A DNA stretch of 64,000 bases from Owenia fusiformis (lineage: Eukaryota > Annelida > Polychaeta > Sabellida > Oweniidae), in contig CAIIXF020000004.1 of assembly GCA_903813345.2 (NCBI GenBank), forward strand, positions 26,229,985 through 26,293,984, in the 5' to 3' direction. Shown here one piece after another: positions 58,459 through 64,000 of this stretch (within the stretch, counting starts at the first letter, position 1; every line of letters begins with the position of its first letter). The notes under the pieces are model-generated. The model searched no databases. It was not told the origin of the DNA and saw only the letters and a program-made list of their open reading frames with translations. The position numbers were made by a program, and so were the translations under genes.

Positions 58459-58740
58459 TGCACTGCAGTGAGTTATATTAAAAAGCTATTGCATGTTCAG
58501 ATGGCTGGAATTTGACATACCAATCTTGCCTAGCTATGTATGAATGTAGATTATTCATTGAAACAGCCTAATTTTTATATTGATTAATTTCCAGATATAT
58601 CTACAGGATCCAACAAAAATTGTCCAACATAAAGACAATGCTACTCAAGCTACTGTATATATAAAATATATATTATGCATAGAAATAGTAGGTTAAACAT
58701 GGATATTAATGAGAGCCAATAGTAAAACTAAACATTTAAG

Positions 58741-59049
58741 ATGTCGCTGAAACCAGTATTAAAATTGAAGGTTGATGAACTGTTCCTCAGGTGGCTGAGT
58801 GAACCAGATACACAGCAACTTCTAAAAGAGAATTTACGACAAATAATAAAGGGTGAACCAATCAAACATCCACCCTCGAGCGGGAATTCTTCAAAATCCG
58901 GCCGTCCAACTTCACCGAGGATCCGTCCTGGGTCACCTTCAACCCCACCCTGTTCCCCACCCCCAGGGAAGTTACAAAGTCCACGGAGTCCACGGAAAGC
59001 AGTAGCGGGAAATAAGTTTGGAAATCGGAACAACTCAAGCAACAGTAAA
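58741..59049 (+). CDS. PPP2R3B: PP2A regulatory subunit B'' (PPP2R3 family), first coding exon only
   Basis: The ATG at 58741 opens LKPVLKLKVDELFLRWLSEP, which matches the N-terminus of vertebrate PPP2R3B (PR48/PR70; there PVLKMKVDELF). A Pro/Ser-rich linker (SPRIRPGSPSTPPCSPPPGK) ends at donor aaa|gtaagt (59049, phase 0). The family targets PP2A to substrates such as Cdc6 and binds Ca through EF-hands. Those downstream exons are not visible to 64000, so the gene runs off the window or has very long introns. A leader exon ending at 57624 and an acceptor near 58594 are likely. The paralogue assignment (R3A/B/C) rests on this exon alone. Confidence 0.8.
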
Positions 59050-59345
59050 GTAAGTCATTTTATCTTGTTCTTATGTAGTTTTTATGTCATCACCGGAACA
59101 TCCTCCTAAGCCGGTGTCCAGAATCCGTACCTCCTTCTTCCCCCCTGCTATAAGCAGTTCGAATTTTCCCGATTAAGAACGCGCAATTTGATTCGCTGTT
59201 GCAACACTGCGACAGCAATCATGTATACGTCATTGGCGCATAATTAGATCACGTGATTCAATTTAGGCAGGCGCTTCCAACTTGGTTATAGCAGGGGTTA
59301 AAAAGAAAGAAGATATTCTGAATTTTGAAGCCCTGTGGTTGGAGG

Positions 59346-59465
59346 ATGTCACCAGAAGTGTTGGCATATTGTTAGTCTACAAATTTTTTTGTGAATGTTT
59401 AGTGTCTGTGGACAGTTTATGCCATCTGTAACAAATGGCAGGTAGTGGCATATTGCATGTTAATA
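59346..59465. mobile_element. MITE family 2 copy
   Basis: ggatgtcaccagaagtgttg on the left; aacaaatggcaggtagtggc and atattgcatgttaatacc on the right. Confidence 0.5.
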
Positions 59466-59502
59466 CCTTGTTATGTCAGTCATGCAACAAGTCTCATTTC
59501 CC

Positions 59503-59897
59503 AAAGGACGATTCTCGGTTTGGAGAACAGTCTCCTGGGCTAATAATTTGTTTCATAAAAAATATAAAAATATTACCCAAATTAAAGTTTGAATATTCAA
59601 AAGAGGACATTTAAATCTATAAGATGTAAAAATAACAAATTGGTCTGAAGCAGGGATAACGCTCAATTAGACCGATTCAATAAAATACAAGTCTCGATTT
59701 GGGGAAAGAAGTTCATCAGTGTACTGCGCTAATATTTTTTTTGCGAAAAATCTAGAAATATTACCCAAATTAAATTATGACTATTCAAAAGAAAACATTC
59801 AAATCTATATTATGTAAAAAAATCAAATTTGTCCGAAGCAGGGATAATGCTCATTTAGAGTGATGAACTTCGTTCTCCAAACCGAGAGTCGTCCTTT
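59503..59897. mobile_element. TIR element with internal about 210-bp tandem duplication
   Basis: Ends aaaggacgattctcggtttg and caaaccgagagtcgtccttt are inverted. Inside, aaatattacccaaattaaa and gaagcagggataa(c/t)gctca occur twice about 200 bp apart. Confidence 0.75.
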
Positions 59898-60544
59898 ACA
59901 TTACCTAGTATCTGACAATTAAAACCCAGGGCTGATAAAAACACTGGGTGCAAACTGCAAACTGCAAACTGCAAATGGGATGAGTAGACTGATCCAAGAC
60001 TTGGTGCATGATTTTCTTTGGAATTAATGCTGTATTATAACATACATATCTGCATATATAGTGCTTTTATATACAACACATTGTGACACAAAACATGCAT
60101 TGATGATGCAATCTTCATAAATTTGCTTTTAAATACAACCCAATATGCCAAGATAATATAAGATACAATTACTTTTAGAGTAAGTTTATTATCCACACAT
60201 TATGATTCTAAAGTTGATCGACCGGATCAAGGAGGATTGGCTCCCAGTGTTCCAACTTGATATTCTGCCATATTTGGAGATGTTGTGATTAAAAATTTAA
60301 ATTCAAACAGCTTCTATTTTGTTCACTTCAGAATTTGAATCGCGAATTTTGGTCTTATTTCCAAACAAAAAATTCTAAAACGCACAAGAAGTGATCGATA
60401 TTGGTTCGAATTTTTCGGTCTGTTGATTATGAATTTATAGTCAATTATAATGTTCAAAAACGTTCAACATTCTCATATTTTCATTGTTGGAAAATATTGA
60501 GTTATATCCTTCCCTTTGCATTCGTTCGACTTCCCTTCTTAAAA

Positions 60545-60985
60545 GTGAGCTTCGTCTTCACTCTTTCAGTTTATATTAAACCGCTGATCTCACCGAGCCA
60601 ATGAGAATTCTACGACTTTCTATATGGTCATTTTCTTTGACATCATTGCATTGTTAACGAGCATGCATTTTGTACGTGTTCCTTCCAGTTCGTTGATTGG
60701 TTGACATTTAATTTAGATAATAGATGGCAGTACTTTGAGTATTATAAGAACTCGACTCCTTTTGCCATTTTCTAAATAATTTTATAATAAAACTACTTAT
60801 AACATATAATTTAGATAATAGATGGCAGTACTTTGAGTATTATAAGAACTCAACTTCCTTTGCCATTTTCTAAATAATTTTGTTTTGATTTGTTTGTAAT
60901 AACAATTTACAGAGGTGCAGTTCTACAAGATATAAATACACCAGTCAGAATTCTACTTTATAAAGACGAAGCTCACTTTTAAGAG
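60545..60985. repeat. Decayed inverted/direct repeat cluster
   Basis: aagtgagcttcgtcttcact at about 60545 and gacgaagctcacttttaaga at about 60965 are inverted; the direct duplication with gatggcagtactttgagtat lies between. Possibly one foldback element with a duplicated interior. Confidence 0.5.
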
Positions 60986-62989
60986 TGGATAAAGAGACCT
61001 AATTAAAAAGTGTTCAAAAAAAAATTATTAATTGACAGCATGAACCAATGTTTCAATTTGGAATGAATAAGGATTCAAAAGATTTATAAGAGTTGCTTGA
61101 AAATTTACCTGATTTCAGTAATGTTGGGGTTTGATTTTTCATATTGTAATATTAATTGGATTAAAAAATACAATTTGAAATTGTCCTGAAGATAAATGCT
61201 TGCTCTAATCCCTTGGATTTTGTAATCTCCCTCCAAATTTTTTAAAGAAGCCAAAGTTCCCAAAAATGGGACAAAAATTTCAGTGAATTCCACCCAAGTA
61301 GCTCTCAATAAGAAATCACTAAAATGGTTGCAATATGTGCAAATGCAAATTACATATATGTACATGTACATACTGCTGTATTTGAAAATGATAGGGGTAT
61401 CATGTTTTACCCTAAGCTCTGAATCACTAACACAAATCCATGTTTACATGTAGCTGGCTACCATGGTAACCACATCTCAGCCCTTACAAAAAAATTTAAA
61501 GACTTGAGGGCAATAGATATAAATTAATTGATCCCAGGTAACATTAAACTATTACTTGAAGCAGAATTAAAAGTGAAACCAGGAAATTGGTTTAAATATT
61601 ATATGGTATATTATACTCATTACTATAAAACATGATGTTTAACCTAGTTATATTTTTCAAGAGTGTTCTTAAAAAGTTTCAAAAGGTCATTTTGCCCTAA
61701 ATAATCATTGCCATAGTTAATTGCACTAAATATTGAATTGACATTCGAAATATGGAAATTGACTAAAATAGATTTAATAAATCCTAATATTTTACAGTAT
61801 GGTAGAAGACTAGAAGTAAAGATAAGATAGCCCATATAGAAATATGTTTATATCTAGGAATAGATTTATCTGGTGAGGAACCTTCAAATAAAGTCCATCA
61901 TGGTCACATATTTCCCATGGAATACTATGAAAAACCGAGGAATATATGTGAAATGAATAAAGCACACATGGACTCCGCTATCTAAATTATATACAAATCC
62001 AACAAAATTGGACATTTCATTTAGATTTTTGAGAATAATTGAGGTCAAAGAGGAATAGTTTTGATGGGCTTGTCTTATGTCTTACCATGAAGGTCTAACA
62101 TGGATAGATAAGCTTGGTATATCATCAGAAGATGGGACGATCATAACTTTGAACATCAATTTTAACGGCTCTAAAAGTGTAAACTTCTAAGCGTAGACTC
62201 ATGCTTTTTGAGTATTCCAAGGGCTTTAAAGACAGTAAAGTAAATGGATATGGCGTGTTGAAGATAAATTTCCAGAATTAAGAAAAGAAACTGATCTTGT
62301 GTGAGATAAAGATGTATATGTGATGGAGTAATGATGTATCATAAGTTTTAGGAGCAAATTCTAAACTGTTTGCATAGATATGGAGGCATCAGATATATGG
62401 TTCTGAAACTGTAAAAGCTCAAAGTACAAACATAATTTTACTCTAAAAGTGTCCCAAGGATTGAGGATTAGGTAAAGTAATGGGATATGTATATGAAGAT
62501 GTAAATGAATGACTAAGGACTCATCAAAGATTCAAAAGTGAAACTGATGCGAAATAGAGATTTTGTGCATGAGGAATGAGAATTAATGATGGGCACAATT
62601 AGGAGCTTTATCTCATCTTTCCGAGCATAGATTTAGGTTAGGTACATAAATGGTATACTGCACATATGAGCTGTTGTTGAAATTTATTGTTTTTTGTTTG
62701 GTCATGTTTTGAAATATCAAATATGATAGAAAAGAGTGGAATCAGCAAGGAATAAAGTGAAGAGGCATGTAGTCAACACTCTAAATTGTATAGAAATGCA
62801 AGAAAATTAGGCAGTTCATTCAAATTTTAGAGAGAAATGAGAGGAATCAGCAAGGAATAAAGTAAACAGGCATGTAAGTATCAGTCCAAATGGTACAGAA
62901 ATTCCATGAAACATCAAGCAGATCACTCATATTTTACAGAGTAAAGAAGAAATACATCAAACAAAAATGCTTCTTTAAGATTATCTGAG

Positions 62990-63440
62990 AGTACAAGTAC
63001 AGTACTTGTACATATTAGTTGAATACTTGTATATAAGTAGAGTAATTGAAAGTATAAGTTCAGTTCTATATGTAATTACAGTACTTGTACATGTAAGTAC
63101 AGTACTGGTATATGTAAGTACAGTACTTGTACATATTTGTTGAATACTTGTATAGTATATAAGTAGAGTACTTGTAAGTATACGTTCAGTTCTTCTATAT
63201 GTAATTACAGTACGGTGTACTTGTACATATTTGTTGAATACTTGTATAGTATATAAGTAGAGTACTTGTAAGTATAAGGTCAGTTCTATATGTAATTACA
63301 GTACTTGTACATGTAAGTACAGTACTGGTATATGTAAGTACAGTACTGGTATATGTAAGTACAGTACTTGTATACATATAAGTACACTAATTATACATGC
63401 AAGTACATATATATAGTACTTGTACTGTTCTTGTACATAT
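62990..63440. repeat. Simple minisatellite (gtaagtacagtacttgtacat-type)
   Basis: Irregular copies of taagtacagtacttgtacat and agtactggtatatgtaagta. The minus-strand ORF rich in Tyr-Thr-Ser-Thr is a translation of the repeat. Confidence 0.85.
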
Positions 63441-64000
63441 AAGCAGTTTTCCTAAAGTACAGTTACATGTTCACTGCAGACAAACACTTGCCTTTGTTGT
63501 TGAATGAAGGACGTTTCTGTAGGATTAAGGATATGACTACTCGATCTCTTAAGATACGGAATGTACCAAAATTAGAATTAACCAATGAGGCTAGCAAGAT
63601 GAGATTTGTAGACAAGGTCAAGGTTATTGATGATAAACATAAGACAAGTCAGAAGCAAATATAAAGGGAGATTGCGCCAATAATATTTTAAGTATTCATA
63701 GATTTTACATGGACTTCTAGGTAATTGAACAAATAAAAAATATTTGAAGATATGTAGATCACATTGGAACTGGGTTATTAGCAAAGAGAGATGGATTTCT
63801 ACCAGGATTCTTCAGTTTAAACTTTATTTCACCTTCGGAAGATTTAGATGAAATGAATGTGTTTACAGTGTGAAGTACCATCAATTATTTTTAGGATGTA
63901 GTTAAAGTACAAAGCCAGAAAAACAAGTGTACGGAATTGGAAAATACAGGAATATATCTTGTAAAACTCATGATCAAGTGTACAGTAGAACCTGTATTGA

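Larger units (their letters stand above)
59050..64000. other. Intron of the PP2A B'' gene, no further exon recognised
   Basis: Scanned for the next B'' exon (a peptide with IPxFYFPxG) and found none. It holds the repeats listed separately and a duplicated about 97-bp segment (tttagataatagatggcagt at about 60712 and 60811). Confidence 0.45.

Noticed and set aside
58728-59042. 104-aa minus-strand ORF
   Set aside because: Shadow of the PP2A B'' first exon; the plus strand has the family-matching peptide and donor.
63467-63664. 65-aa ORF as a possible next exon of the PP2A B'' gene
   Set aside because: The peptide does not resemble any part of the B'' family I know and lacks a clear in-frame acceptor/donor pair.
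1-64000. tRNA or rRNA genes
   Set aside because: No cloverleaf-like or conserved rRNA segment noticed by eye; a covariance-model scan was not possible here.

Overview
The window is animal nuclear DNA: AT-rich, with intron-rich genes (GT..AG introns and a few GC donors), CpG-containing palindromic MITEs and many minisatellites. Gene content and repeat style suggest a marine invertebrate, possibly a mollusc or another lophotrochozoan; the phylum is inference. I found no prokaryotic operons, CRISPR arrays, rRNA or tRNA genes.

Layout. 1-7.5 kb is repeat-rich intergenic DNA: a foldback/satellite block, hairpin elements and a large inverted repeat. 7.57-15.14 kb (minus) is a 10-exon leucine-rich-repeat gene whose CDS closes to 723 aa. 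Only about 270 bp separate its ATG from that of a plus-strand gene running 15.41-29.77 kb: mitochondrial-type agmatinase (AGMAT), with THREE intact, same-phase versions of exon 2. From 54.60 to 34.21 kb (minus) lies a complete 12-exon calpain of the CAPN5 type (631 aa, Cys/His/Asn triad present, C2 domain at the C-terminus). Two of its introns host plus-strand two-exon genes, each with a short first exon encoding a membrane anchor: an FkbM-like methyltransferase-like protein (44.02-45.80 kb) and a carbohydrate sulfotransferase (49.44-51.37 kb). From 57.6 kb rightward (plus) begins a PP2A B'' regulatory subunit gene (PPP2R3 family). Its 5' end appears to share a divergent promoter with the calpain gene, and only its first coding exon is inside the window.

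The most striking pattern is that tandem arrays repeatedly sit ON or directly beside exon-intron boundaries. Many carry copies of the exon edge plus its splice site. Examples are 21 copies of the calpain active-site exon end and donor (58-bp unit), 14 copies of the AGMAT exon-6 end and donor (92 bp), about 11 copies of the calpain exon-8 end and donor (63 bp, in frame), about 15 copies of the AGMAT exon-2b end and donor (40 bp), copies of the start of AGMAT exon 2a, and copies of the calpain exon-7 acceptor (117 bp). This looks like a recurrent process that makes minisatellites from splice junctions. The same genes also carry MITEs inserted within tens of bases of splice acceptors.

Exon coordinates were read by eye. 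Each proposed gene model was checked for reading-frame closure across every junction, but not against transcripts.
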